Assembly: GCA_020437755.1 (NCBI GenBank)
Contig: JAGQVX010000024.1
Span: 1 to 36,766 of the forward strand
DNA: 36,766 nt
DNA from: Flavobacteriales bacterium
Lineage (GTDB): Bacteria; Bacteroidota; Bacteroidia; Flavobacteriales_D; Sanyastnellaceae
Direction of reading: 5' to 3'
Within the stretch, counting starts at the first letter, position 1; each line of letters opens with the position of its first letter. The translations under genes were made by a program, and so were the position numbers. A model generated the notes under the pieces. That model worked only from the letters and a program-made list of their open reading frames with translations, was not told where the DNA came from and ran no database searches. Positions 25,480-33,496 of the stretch are shown here, piece by piece.

Positions 25480-26118
25480 ACCGTTAACATATGGATTGTT
25501 CTGCTTCTCAAGTCCAATTTGGGTAGCAGGTCCATGACCGGGGTATACCATCATTTCGTCGGGAAGCGTGAACATTTTTTCTTCTATACTTTTCCTCAAC
25601 GTTTGCTCATCCCCTCCCGGTAAATCTGTTCGGCCAACGCTGTTCAAAAAAAGAACATCTCCACCAATCACAAAGCGCTGTTGATCGTGAACAAACACCA
25701 CATGGGCGGGTGAATGACCCGGAGCAGAAATGACGCGCACCTTTGCATTGCCAAATGAAATCGTTTCACCCTCAGCGATATAACGATCTGCACGGGGAGA
25801 TTCGTGGTATGGCAACCCGTACATTTGAGCCACGTGTACACCGGATTCCAAAACAACCTCCTCTCCTTGCGGGTAAAGCAGCGGACATTTGTATTTTGCA
25901 ACACAATGCGCATTTCCCATGATGTGGTCGATGTGGCAATGCGTATTCACTATGGCTTTAACAACGAGGTTTTTGGATTGAATGAATTCATCCAAAACAC
26001 GCTCCTCACCGGAAGTACTCATTCCAGGGTCAATAATGATGGCCTCACCTGTTTCATCAACAAGCAAATAGGTGTTTTCCTGGAAAGCATTGAAAGTGAA
26101 AGACTCGATCAAAATCAT
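25450..26118 (-). CDS. Metallo-beta-lactamase-fold hydrolase, glyoxalase II-like
   Basis: A 222-residue cytosolic hydrolase with a complete dinuclear metal site: THCHIDH at 59-65 (H60, H62, D64, H65), H135 (PGHSPAH), D154 (GGDVLF) and H195 (YPGHGP). This is the glyoxalase II/hydroxyacylglutathione hydrolase pattern, but the C-terminal glutathione-binding helices of true GloB are missing, so a general thioesterase or other MBL role is likely. Its 3' end overlaps the kinase gene by 30 bp in convergent orientation. A perfect 14-bp palindrome lies just upstream of its ATG. Confidence 0.9.
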   Translation of the reverse strand: MILIESFTFNAFQENTYLLVDETGEAIIIDPGMSTSGEERVLDEFIQSKNLVVKAIVNTHCHIDHIMGNAHCVAKYKCPLLYPQGEEVVLESGVHVAQMYGLPYHESPRADRYIAEGETISFGNAKVRVISAPGHSPAHVVFVHDQQRFVIGGDVLFLNSVGRTDLPGGDEQTLRKSIEEKMFTLPDEMMVYPGHGPATQIGLEKQNNPYVNGLGTGLFQRK

Positions 26119-26132
26119 AGTGGAATTGTTTC

Positions 26133-26146
26133 AGGATTGCAATCCT
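26133..26146. promoter_or_regulatory. Perfect 14-bp palindrome upstream of the MBL gene
   Basis: AGGATTGCAATCCT is a perfect palindrome 15-28 bp upstream of the hydrolase start at 26118, a natural place for a repressor dimer. It could also act on the divergent gene at 26257. Confidence 0.4.
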
Positions 26147-26256
26147 TTGGTTTTGAACTGCTAAACTAGCACCAAAATAGGGTTCTGCAACTAAAATAAA
26201 GGTGGGTGAAATGAGTTATATTTACGCTTCCGGAACATCACGGCCAAACATGATAC

Positions 26257-29200
26257 GTGAATAATTTGATTACCAGAATATTAGTCTTCCTGGCAGTCCT
26301 GGTTCCCTTTTGGGGAGGGGCTCAATTCTACATTGGCTCCAACCAGGAATTTGGTAAAAACCGCGTACAATACCGTGATTTCAATTGGCTGTACTATCCC
26401 GACAAGAATTTTGAAGTCTATTTTTATCAAGGGGGTAAGGAACTTGCCGAATATGCTTTGCAGTCTGCACGCAAGCAACTACCCGAAATCGAAGCCCAAA
26501 TGGACTATCCCCTGGAGGATGTTGTTCAGATCGTAGTGTACAATAAGCAAAGTGAATTTCGACAGAGCAACGTAGGGATACAGGATGAAACACAATACAA
26601 CATTGGGGGACAGACACGCATCATAGGCTCGAAGATGTTTCTTTACTATGAGGGCAGTCACCAACAGCTCGATGAGCAGATTCGCGGTAACCTTACACGG
26701 GTTTTATTCTCTCAAATGATGTTTGGTGGCGACTGGAAGAACGTCATCAAGAATTCAACACTGTTAACCATACCCAACTGGTACGAAGAAGGACTGATCT
26801 CATTTATGTCCAACCCCTGGACCCCGGAAGCGGAAAGCCGAATCAAGTCGGGATTTGAAACAGGCAAATTTGACCACTTCAATCGGCTTGAAGGTGTTTC
26901 GGCTCAGTATGCCGGACATGCAGTTTGGAAGTATATCTCGGACGTTTATGGTCCTGCGGTGATCCCCAACATTCTGTACATGACAAGAGTAAGCAGAAAC
27001 ATAGAAAGCGGATTCTTGTTTGTGCTGGGCGTTTCACTCGAGACCATCACAACAGACGTAAAGGAATATTACCTCAACCAATTCCGCAGAGCGCAGGCCA
27101 GTTCGGCTTTGCCCGACTTTGAACTGCTCGAAGGAAAGCCAAAAACAAGCAATGCAATAGGCGATGCGACCCCTAGGTCCACCATGGAGCAACTTGGTGA
27201 GAAAGGAGAAAAGCAACTGAAAAAACTATCCCGAATCCTGGGTGAACTCCCGGTGAAGTATAAAAAACGATACGAATACAGTCAGTTCAAACTGAGCCCG
27301 GATGGTGAACACATTGCCTTTGTTACCAATGAAATGGGGCAGTACAAGGTTTGGTTATACTCGTTCGCTACTGGAAAATTAAAGAAGATATACAAGCGAG
27401 AATACCGTCTGGAGCGCATCGTCGACAAAAGCTTCCCAATTCTTGCATGGCACCCCAGTAGCCAGTTGCTGACGTTCACATTCGAACGTCGTGGAAGGGC
27501 CTTTTTGGCTAACTACAATCTGGAGGATAAAAAAGTCACGGAGAAGGAACTTTTCCGAATTGAAAAGGTTGTCGACATGAGTTACGCTGCGGATGGAAGA
27601 AGGATGGTATTCTCGGGAGTAAACCAAGGTCAATCGGACTTATACCTGTACCAGGTCATTGGAAATAATCAGCAACAACTCACCAATGACATTTACGATG
27701 ATCTTCATCCCGAATTTATTGGTAAAACAGACAAGATCATTTTTGCGTCCAATCGTCCGGATGACACATTGCGACTCAACCCCCCGCTGCTCCCGGTGAG
27801 TAATTTGCGTGACATCTACATCTTCTCCGTCGGCAACAATTTCTTACTGGAGCGGGTTACCAACACACCACAAATTGATGAGACACATCCGAGTGGATAC
27901 GATGACCTCAACTATACCTATTTGGCGAATGCCGGAGGAATATACAACCGCCAATTGGCTCGCATCGACTCCACCATTTCGCACATTGACACCACCATTC
28001 ACTACCGTTATTTCACCGTTTCAGAGCCGCTGTCCAAGTTTCCGCAGAGCCCATGGGAATACGACTTCAATCCGGCGTCGGGCAACTATGGATTGGTATT
28101 CTATGATCAGGGGAGGTATCAATACTATAAGGGAAACAGATCAACTGATCAGGTATTGAACGAAGAGGGTCGACCCACCGGAATCGGCACTGAATCAGGA
28201 GGGACAAGCACCGAAATCCTGGAGATTCCAAGCAATTCAAAACAAGGTGAAGTTGATATTGATAACTACCTTTTCCGCGGCGAAGAAAAAGACTACGAAT
28301 TCGAAAAAGAGACCATTAGCTTGGGAGAAGGGACTGTGACTATTGGTGCAGCCAAACCCGATAGCGCGCAAGTTCAGGATCTACCCAAGTCGAGAAATTA
28401 CCGGTTAAACTTCGCAACCGACTATGTACTCTCTCAGGTTACGAATGCCTTTGCAAATCAATTCTATCAGACCTACACCGGTCCCGGATCTGCGGTTCCC
28501 GGATTGAGTGGAATGATCAAGCTCGGGGCCAGCGATCTGTTCGAAGATTATAAAGTTGTGGGTGGCTTCCGTCTTTCTGGTAGTCTGGAAAACAGCGACT
28601 ACGGATTGAGCTTTGAGAACCTCAAAGGTAGACTGGACAAGAGAATTACTTTTCAGCGACAGGGTAACCGACAAATCAACCAGTTCACCATCCAACAGAT
28701 TCATGCGCATCAGATCAACTATCAGTTGAAATATCCTTTCACAGAGTTATTAGCCATCCGCGGAACACTCACCTATCGGAACGAGCGCATTGTTGCTTTG
28801 TCTACAGACCCACTCAATCTTGCAAGGAAGAATCAATACATCAACAATGTAGGTGGAAAACTGGAATTGATCTTCGACAACACGATCAACAAAGGGTTGA
28901 ACCTATACAACGGAACGCGATACAAGCTATGGGCAGAATACTATCAGGAACCTACGGTCAAGAAATCGAATTTCAGTGTGGTTGGGTTGGACATACGTCA
29001 TTACCAGCGCATTCATAGAGATTTGATCGCGGCATTCCGAATCGCCGGTAGTACCAGTCTGGGCAATCGAAAGCTGGTATACTATCTTGGAGGTGTGGAC
29101 AACTGGGTTTTCCCGCGTACCAACTATGATACGGAGATCAGCGAGACGCAGAACTACTACTATCAATCCATAGGAACTCCGCTTCGTGGATTTTACATCA

Positions 29201-29574
29201 ACAGTCGCAATGGAAATTCCTTTGCCGTAGCTAATGCGGAACTACGATGGCCCATTGTGAAGTATTTCATGAAAAACCCCATCAAATCAGATTTCCTGCA
29301 AAACTTCCAAATTATTACGTTCGGAGATGTAGGTGCAGCCTGGACCGGAGCACATCCATACGCCGAAGACAATGAGTTCAATTCACAGATAGTTCAAAGC
29401 GGACCCATAACGGTCACGATCGAAAACAACAGGGAACCGGTAATTTATGGCTATGGGTTCGGATTGAGATCTCGCCTTTTGGGCTACTTTGTCAGACTGG
29501 ATTGGTCCTGGGGAGTAGATGATGGTATTGTTTTACCACGTGTGCTCCATTTCTCGCTGAGCATGGACTTCTAG
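26257..29574 (+). CDS. Large outer-membrane protein: degenerate peptidase-like domain, TolB-type propeller, C-terminal barrel
   Basis: A 1105-residue exported protein. The signal peptide is residues 1-22 (ending WGGAQ). Residues about 45-280 resemble MA-clan zinc peptidases and keep WYEEGL (175-180), but the expected HExxH is replaced by GNLTRVLFSQM (144-154), so it is probably inactive. Residues about 335-640 carry propeller repeats (FKLSPDGEHIAFVTN; ILAWHPSSQLLTFTF; KIIFASNRPDD), like TolB/DPP. The end, from about 690, looks like a surface-antigen-type outer-membrane barrel closing with FSLSMDF. The start is GTG at 26257; an ATG at 26250 opens only a four-codon frame. A -7-like TATATTTA lies at 26217-26224. 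The function is unknown; an envelope scaffold or assembly role is plausible. Confidence 0.8.
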   Translation: MNNLITRILVFLAVLVPFWGGAQFYIGSNQEFGKNRVQYRDFNWLYYPDKNFEVYFYQGGKELAEYALQSARKQLPEIEAQMDYPLEDVVQIVVYNKQSEFRQSNVGIQDETQYNIGGQTRIIGSKMFLYYEGSHQQLDEQIRGNLTRVLFSQMMFGGDWKNVIKNSTLLTIPNWYEEGLISFMSNPWTPEAESRIKSGFETGKFDHFNRLEGVSAQYAGHAVWKYISDVYGPAVIPNILYMTRVSRNIESGFLFVLGVSLETITTDVKEYYLNQFRRAQASSALPDFELLEGKPKTSNAIGDATPRSTMEQLGEKGEKQLKKLSRILGELPVKYKKRYEYSQFKLSPDGEHIAFVTNEMGQYKVWLYSFATGKLKKIYKREYRLERIVDKSFPILAWHPSSQLLTFTFERRGRAFLANYNLEDKKVTEKELFRIEKVVDMSYAADGRRMVFSGVNQGQSDLYLYQVIGNNQQQLTNDIYDDLHPEFIGKTDKIIFASNRPDDTLRLNPPLLPVSNLRDIYIFSVGNNFLLERVTNTPQIDETHPSGYDDLNYTYLANAGGIYNRQLARIDSTISHIDTTIHYRYFTVSEPLSKFPQSPWEYDFNPASGNYGLVFYDQGRYQYYKGNRSTDQVLNEEGRPTGIGTESGGTSTEILEIPSNSKQGEVDIDNYLFRGEEKDYEFEKETISLGEGTVTIGAAKPDSAQVQDLPKSRNYRLNFATDYVLSQVTNAFANQFYQTYTGPGSAVPGLSGMIKLGASDLFEDYKVVGGFRLSGSLENSDYGLSFENLKGRLDKRITFQRQGNRQINQFTIQQIHAHQINYQLKYPFTELLAIRGTLTYRNERIVALSTDPLNLARKNQYINNVGGKLELIFDNTINKGLNLYNGTRYKLWAEYYQEPTVKKSNFSVVGLDIRHYQRIHRDLIAAFRIAGSTSLGNRKLVYYLGGVDNWVFPRTNYDTEISETQNYYYQSIGTPLRGFYINSRNGNSFAVANAELRWPIVKYFMKNPIKSDFLQNFQIITFGDVGAAWTGAHPYAEDNEFNSQIVQSGPITVTIENNREPVIYGYGFGLRSRLLGYFVRLDWSWGVDDGIVLPRVLHFSLSMDF
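27920..27933 (-). repeat. Dispersed motif copy (14 bp exact)
   Basis: ATTTGGCGAATGCC lies inside the propeller region of the large outer-membrane protein gene, read as Y-L-A-N-A-G. The 13-bp core is exact. Confidence 0.7.
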
Positions 29575-29602
29575 CATAAATTCGATACACTTGCACTGTA
29601 TT

Positions 29603-30013
29603 ATGAAGAATCGCATGGAACCCGGAACCCTCATTATTCTCATTATCATTGGTATTCTCGCAGGAATTCTCAGTGGATTCGTAGGAGTTGGTGGCGGAAT
29701 GATTATCGTGCCGGCACTCATTTATTTTATGGGTTTCACTCAATTTCAGGCACAGGGAACCAGTTTAGCCATGATGCTGCCCCCTATAGGCATACTGGCC
29801 GTTATGAACTACCACAAATCCGGCAATGTTAACATCACCTATGCATTGATTATAGCGGTTACCTTCATTATTGGTGGATTTTTCGGATCCAAACTGGCTT
29901 TGAAACTTCCCGAAAACAAGGTGAAATTGATCTTTGGACTGATTATGCTGTATGCGGCTATTCGTATGATTTGGAAGTCCATCGGTAACATGACTGCTAA
30001 TGCCGGATCTTAA
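29603..30013 (+). CDS. Half-size TSUP (TauE/SafE-like) membrane protein
   Basis: A membrane protein of 136 residues with about four hydrophobic segments. It contains one copy of the TSUP repeat: GILAGILSGFVGVGGGMIIVPAL near residues 15-37 and IGGFFGSKLALKLPENKVKLIFGL near 94-117. Typical TauE/SafE exporters are about 250 residues with two repeats, so this one should work as a dimer. Family members move sulfite, sulfonates or other small organic anions; the substrate is unknown. ATG at 29603 is chosen; ATG at 29615 would also keep the whole domain. A near-consensus -7 element TACACTTG lies at 29586-29593. It overlaps the amidohydrolase gene by 14 nt. Confidence 0.83.
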   Translation: MKNRMEPGTLIILIIIGILAGILSGFVGVGGGMIIVPALIYFMGFTQFQAQGTSLAMMLPPIGILAVMNYHKSGNVNITYALIIAVTFIIGGFFGSKLALKLPENKVKLIFGLIMLYAAIRMIWKSIGNMTANAGS

Positions 30014-31178
30014 GGAACAAATTCAGCATTTGTCGAATGACTTATTTCCTCAAATCCGGGAAATTCGTCAACACATACATCAGAACCCTGAGCTTTCGTT
30101 TCAAGAATTCCAAACCTGTGCTTACATTCTCCAGCTTCTCGAATCATTTGGAATTTCCGGAGCTCGCGTAGTTTCGAAAACGGGTGTAGTAGTCGATATT
30201 CAGGGCAAAAATCCTGAATCAAATACCCGGGTACTAAGGGCTGATATTGACGCCCTTCCCATTTCCGAACAAAGCGACGCCCCTTACAAATCGAATAACC
30301 AAGGTGTCATGCACGCATGCGGTCATGATGTGCACACCTCTTGTTTGCTAGGCGCAGCCAACATCCTGTTTCAAACACGGAACCATTGGCAGGGAACAAT
30401 ACGGTTCATTTTCCAACCCGGTGAGGAAAAACTACCTGGGGGAGCTTCGCTCATGATTTCTGAAGGTGTACTCAACGACACGGAACGCATTTATGGTCAA
30501 CATGTTTTTCCCGAATTACCGTCTGGCCATGTAGGGTTCAAACCTGGGGTTTATATGGCTTCGGCCGATGAAATTTACCTCACTGTGCGCGGCCGAGGAG
30601 GCCATGCCGCAATGCCTCACAAGAATATTGATCCTGTTCTCATAGCTTCTCACATTGTGGTGGCTATTCAGCAAATAGTAAGCAGACGTGCAAACCCTGA
30701 GACTCCTACAGTCCTGAGTTTTGGACGGTTCGAAGGACTGGGCGCTACAAACGTAATTCCATCCGAGGCCAAATTGGAAGGAACATTCAGAACGTTTGAT
30801 GAACGATGGAGGTTCGAAGCACACGGATTGATCGAACAAGTTGCCACTCAAGTGGCTGCTTCTATGGGAGCCACAATCGATTTAAACATTAAGGTGGGAT
30901 ATCCTGTATTGCACAATAACGAACAACTGACGCAATCGGCAGCTAAGCTGGCGGCTGACTTTTTAGGCGAAGAGCATGTTCACAGTCTGGCACGACGAAT
31001 GACCGCCGAAGACTTCGCCTATTACACACATGAAATTCCAGGGTGTTTTTATCGATTGGGAACTAGTGGAGAAGACAATACCCATTGCTTTCCGGTACAT
31101 CATCCGCAATTCGACATTGCACCTAAAAGCTTAGTAACAGGCATGGGTCTTATGGCCTGGCTTGCGGCTAAGGGTTAA
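30000..31178 (+). CDS. M20D-family amidohydrolase (N-acyl-amino acid/peptide hydrolase)
   Basis: A 392-residue cytosolic metallo-amidohydrolase of the hippurate/IAA-amino acid hydrolase group. Metal ligands are C107 and H109 (HACGHD), E142/E143 (PGEEKLPGGA) and H168 (YGQHVFPELPSG), with the late His in the CFPVHHPQFDI block. The dimerisation lid domain is at about 185-300 (GRGGHAAMPHKNIDPV). It hydrolyses N-acyl amino acids or related amides. It overlaps the upstream TSUP gene by 14 nt, so uptake or export of a small anion and amide hydrolysis may be linked; that is inference. It converges on recQ2 with 27 bp between stops. Confidence 0.93.
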   Translation: MPDLKEQIQHLSNDLFPQIREIRQHIHQNPELSFQEFQTCAYILQLLESFGISGARVVSKTGVVVDIQGKNPESNTRVLRADIDALPISEQSDAPYKSNNQGVMHACGHDVHTSCLLGAANILFQTRNHWQGTIRFIFQPGEEKLPGGASLMISEGVLNDTERIYGQHVFPELPSGHVGFKPGVYMASADEIYLTVRGRGGHAAMPHKNIDPVLIASHIVVAIQQIVSRRANPETPTVLSFGRFEGLGATNVIPSEAKLEGTFRTFDERWRFEAHGLIEQVATQVAASMGATIDLNIKVGYPVLHNNEQLTQSAAKLAADFLGEEHVHSLARRMTAEDFAYYTHEIPGCFYRLGTSGEDNTHCFPVHHPQFDIAPKSLVTGMGLMAWLAAKG

Positions 31179-31205
31179 TAGCAACCTCTAAACAAGCGGC
31201 GCCAC

Positions 31206-33401
31206 TTAGTTGGCAACTTCCGACAAAAACTTGATACGCATCAAACGTAACTCGTCTTCGGTAAAATCACCATCGAATTCTTCATATGCCTCCGGAATAT
31301 CTGCTGAATCGGCCGACATGAAGTAATCGAAAATTTCTTCCTGTGAGTCTTCATCGATGAGATCATCGATATAATAATTGATATTCACTTTGGTGCCGCT
31401 ACTTACAATGGCTTCTATCTCATCAAGGATATCCTCAAGAGACTTGCCTTTTGCGTCGGCAATATCTTCCAATGGAAGCTTCCGGTCGATGTTCTGGATG
31501 ATATGGACCTTTAGCCCTGATTTATTCACTACCGACTTTACCAGCATGTCGTCGGGACGTTCAATATCGTTATCCTCCACATACTTCTTGATGAGGTCGA
31601 GAAATGGCCCTCCAAATTTCTTGGCTTTTCCCACACCTACTCCACCAATTTGAGTGAGCTCATCAAGGGAGATCGGATAGTTGGTAGCCATTTCCTCAAG
31701 GGACGGTTCCTGAAAAATCACATAGGGAGGAAGTTGTTTGTCGCGAGCTACTTTCTTTCGAAGATCTTTTAACATATCAAACAACGCCTGGTCGGTTGCA
31801 CCTCCGCCTGCTTTGGCACTCACCACTACATCTTCATCATCGACGTCGGTATAGTCCATTTCCTTGATCAAAAGGAATGATTTTGGTTCCTCGATGAACG
31901 ACTCACCATCTTCTGTGATCTTGAGCGTTCCATAGGTCTCCACTTCTTTGCGTAGCAATCCATGCACAACACATTGGCGAATCACCGCATTCCAAAATCT
32001 GGAATCCTTTTCATTTCCGAGAGCGAAAAACTCGCTTTCATTCGCCTTATACGTTTTGATCTCTGCAGTGTCATTTCCCACGAGCACATCGGCAATGAAT
32101 TTTCCCTTGTGCATCTGCTTGAACTCCAGCACTGTTTTGAGAAGTGTCACCGCATAATCCTGACCCTCATACTTTTCCTTTGGAAAACGGGTATTATCAT
32201 CCATCGGAGCACCCAGGCCATTAACCTCGTCGAACTCCTCCCCGAAGTAGTGAAGCAGGAACTTCCTACGCGACATAGAAGTTTCGGCGTAGGCGATCAC
32301 TTCTTGCAGGAGCTGCATTCCAATTTCTTGTTCAGCAATCGGTTTACCCTGAAGAAATTTTTCCAACTTCTCCAGATCCTTGTAGCTGTAAAACGCAATA
32401 CAGTTCCCTTCACCGCCATCACGGCCTGCCCTACCGGTTTCCTGGTAATAACTCTCCAAAGACTTGGGCATATCATGGTGGATCACAAATCGCACGTCGG
32501 GCTTATCGATCCCCATACCGAACGCTATGGTAGCTACAATAACATCAATCTCCTGCATTAAGAACATGTCCTGAATCCTGCTTCGCTGGTTACTATCCAT
32601 GCCAGCGTGGTAGGCCGCTGCCTGAATACCATTGACTTGCAAGGTTTCTGCAAGTTCCTCTACTTTCTTACGACTCAGACAATATATAATTCCCGACTTT
32701 CCCGCGTTGGAGCGGATGTACTTGATGATTTGCTTGGTGGCATTCTTCTTTGGCCGTACTTCATAGTAAAGATTGGGTCTATTGAAAGACGCTTTATATG
32801 CTTTTGCATCCTTCATTCCCAGGTTCTTCTGAATATCGCTTTGGACTTTCGGTGTTGCCGTTGCGGTGAGTGCAATAATAGGCACGTCGGCAATCTCCTC
32901 AATGATGGGTTTCAATCGCCTGTATTCAGGACGGAAGTCATGTCCCCATTCCGAAATGCAGTGTGCCTCATCGATAGCCACAAATGAAATCTTAACACTC
33001 TTGAGAAATTCGATATTCTCTTCCTTAGTAAGCGACTCCGGAGCCACGTACAAGAGTTTGGTATTGCCATCTACAATGTCCTGCTTCACCCGGGTAATTT
33101 CACCTTTGTTTAGCGAAGAATTCAGAAAGTGGGCCACACCATCTTGTTGACTGAATCCTCGGATGGCATCGACTTGATTCTTCATCAAGGCGATGAGCGG
33201 AGATACAACTATCGCCGTTCCATCCTGCATTAATGCCGGAAGTTGATAACACAAGGACTTACCTCCACCCGTAGGCATAATAACGAAAGCATCATTGCCA
33301 TCGAGGAGGTTATGTATGATTGTTTCCTGATCCCCTTTAAATTGGTCAAAGCCAAAAAACTTCTTTAGAGCCTGACGGGGCGATAGATCAGTGGTCGTCA
33401 T
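31206..33401 (-). CDS. recQ: RecQ-family DNA helicase lacking the zinc-binding cysteines
   Basis: A 731-residue RecQ. Walker A MPTGGGKS is at 42-49 (K48), DEAH at 144-147, SEWGHDFRPEY at 150-160, and motif VI ETGRAGRDG at 321-329. The region that normally binds zinc is retained (SRRKFLLHYFGEEF at 377-390), but all four cysteines are gone. An RQC winged helix, an HRDC domain at about 545-620 (LFDMLKDLRKKVARDKQLPP) and an acidic C-terminal helical tail with a helix-turn-helix-like region follow. ATG at 33401 is preferred over a longer frame from 33452. I recall zinc-less RecQ proteins as a Bacteroidota type, which a search would confirm. It is divergent from kdsD. Confidence 0.93.
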   Translation of the reverse strand: MTTTDLSPRQALKKFFGFDQFKGDQETIIHNLLDGNDAFVIMPTGGGKSLCYQLPALMQDGTAIVVSPLIALMKNQVDAIRGFSQQDGVAHFLNSSLNKGEITRVKQDIVDGNTKLLYVAPESLTKEENIEFLKSVKISFVAIDEAHCISEWGHDFRPEYRRLKPIIEEIADVPIIALTATATPKVQSDIQKNLGMKDAKAYKASFNRPNLYYEVRPKKNATKQIIKYIRSNAGKSGIIYCLSRKKVEELAETLQVNGIQAAAYHAGMDSNQRSRIQDMFLMQEIDVIVATIAFGMGIDKPDVRFVIHHDMPKSLESYYQETGRAGRDGGEGNCIAFYSYKDLEKLEKFLQGKPIAEQEIGMQLLQEVIAYAETSMSRRKFLLHYFGEEFDEVNGLGAPMDDNTRFPKEKYEGQDYAVTLLKTVLEFKQMHKGKFIADVLVGNDTAEIKTYKANESEFFALGNEKDSRFWNAVIRQCVVHGLLRKEVETYGTLKITEDGESFIEEPKSFLLIKEMDYTDVDDEDVVVSAKAGGGATDQALFDMLKDLRKKVARDKQLPPYVIFQEPSLEEMATNYPISLDELTQIGGVGVGKAKKFGGPFLDLIKKYVEDNDIERPDDMLVKSVVNKSGLKVHIIQNIDRKLPLEDIADAKGKSLEDILDEIEAIVSSGTKVNINYYIDDLIDEDSQEEIFDYFMSADSADIPEAYEEFDGDFTEDELRLMRIKFLSEVAN

Positions 33402-33412
33402 GGATAAATTTC

Positions 33413-33420
33413 TACTTTTG
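33413..33420 (+). promoter_or_regulatory. -7 promoter element for kdsD-tatC
   Basis: TACTTTTG matches TAnnTTTG fully. It lies 76 bp before the TTG start of kdsD and just upstream of the divergent recQ start, predicting an untranslated leader of about 70 nt. Confidence 0.45.
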
Positions 33421-33496
33421 CGTGCATTAAAATACGCAAATAATCGGTTCAAGTTGTGCTGGAACCGTCCTTACACATTTTATTTTTCCCAATATT

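Noticed and set aside
26250..26264. Four-codon frame (ATG to TAA) overlapping the GTG start at 26257
   Set aside because: It could couple translation, but such tiny frames arise often by chance and nothing else supports it.
1664..27933. Explaining the dispersed motif by codon preference or protein repeats
   Set aside because: The copies are read in different frames and strands and two lie outside genes, so a shared peptide or codon bias does not account for them.
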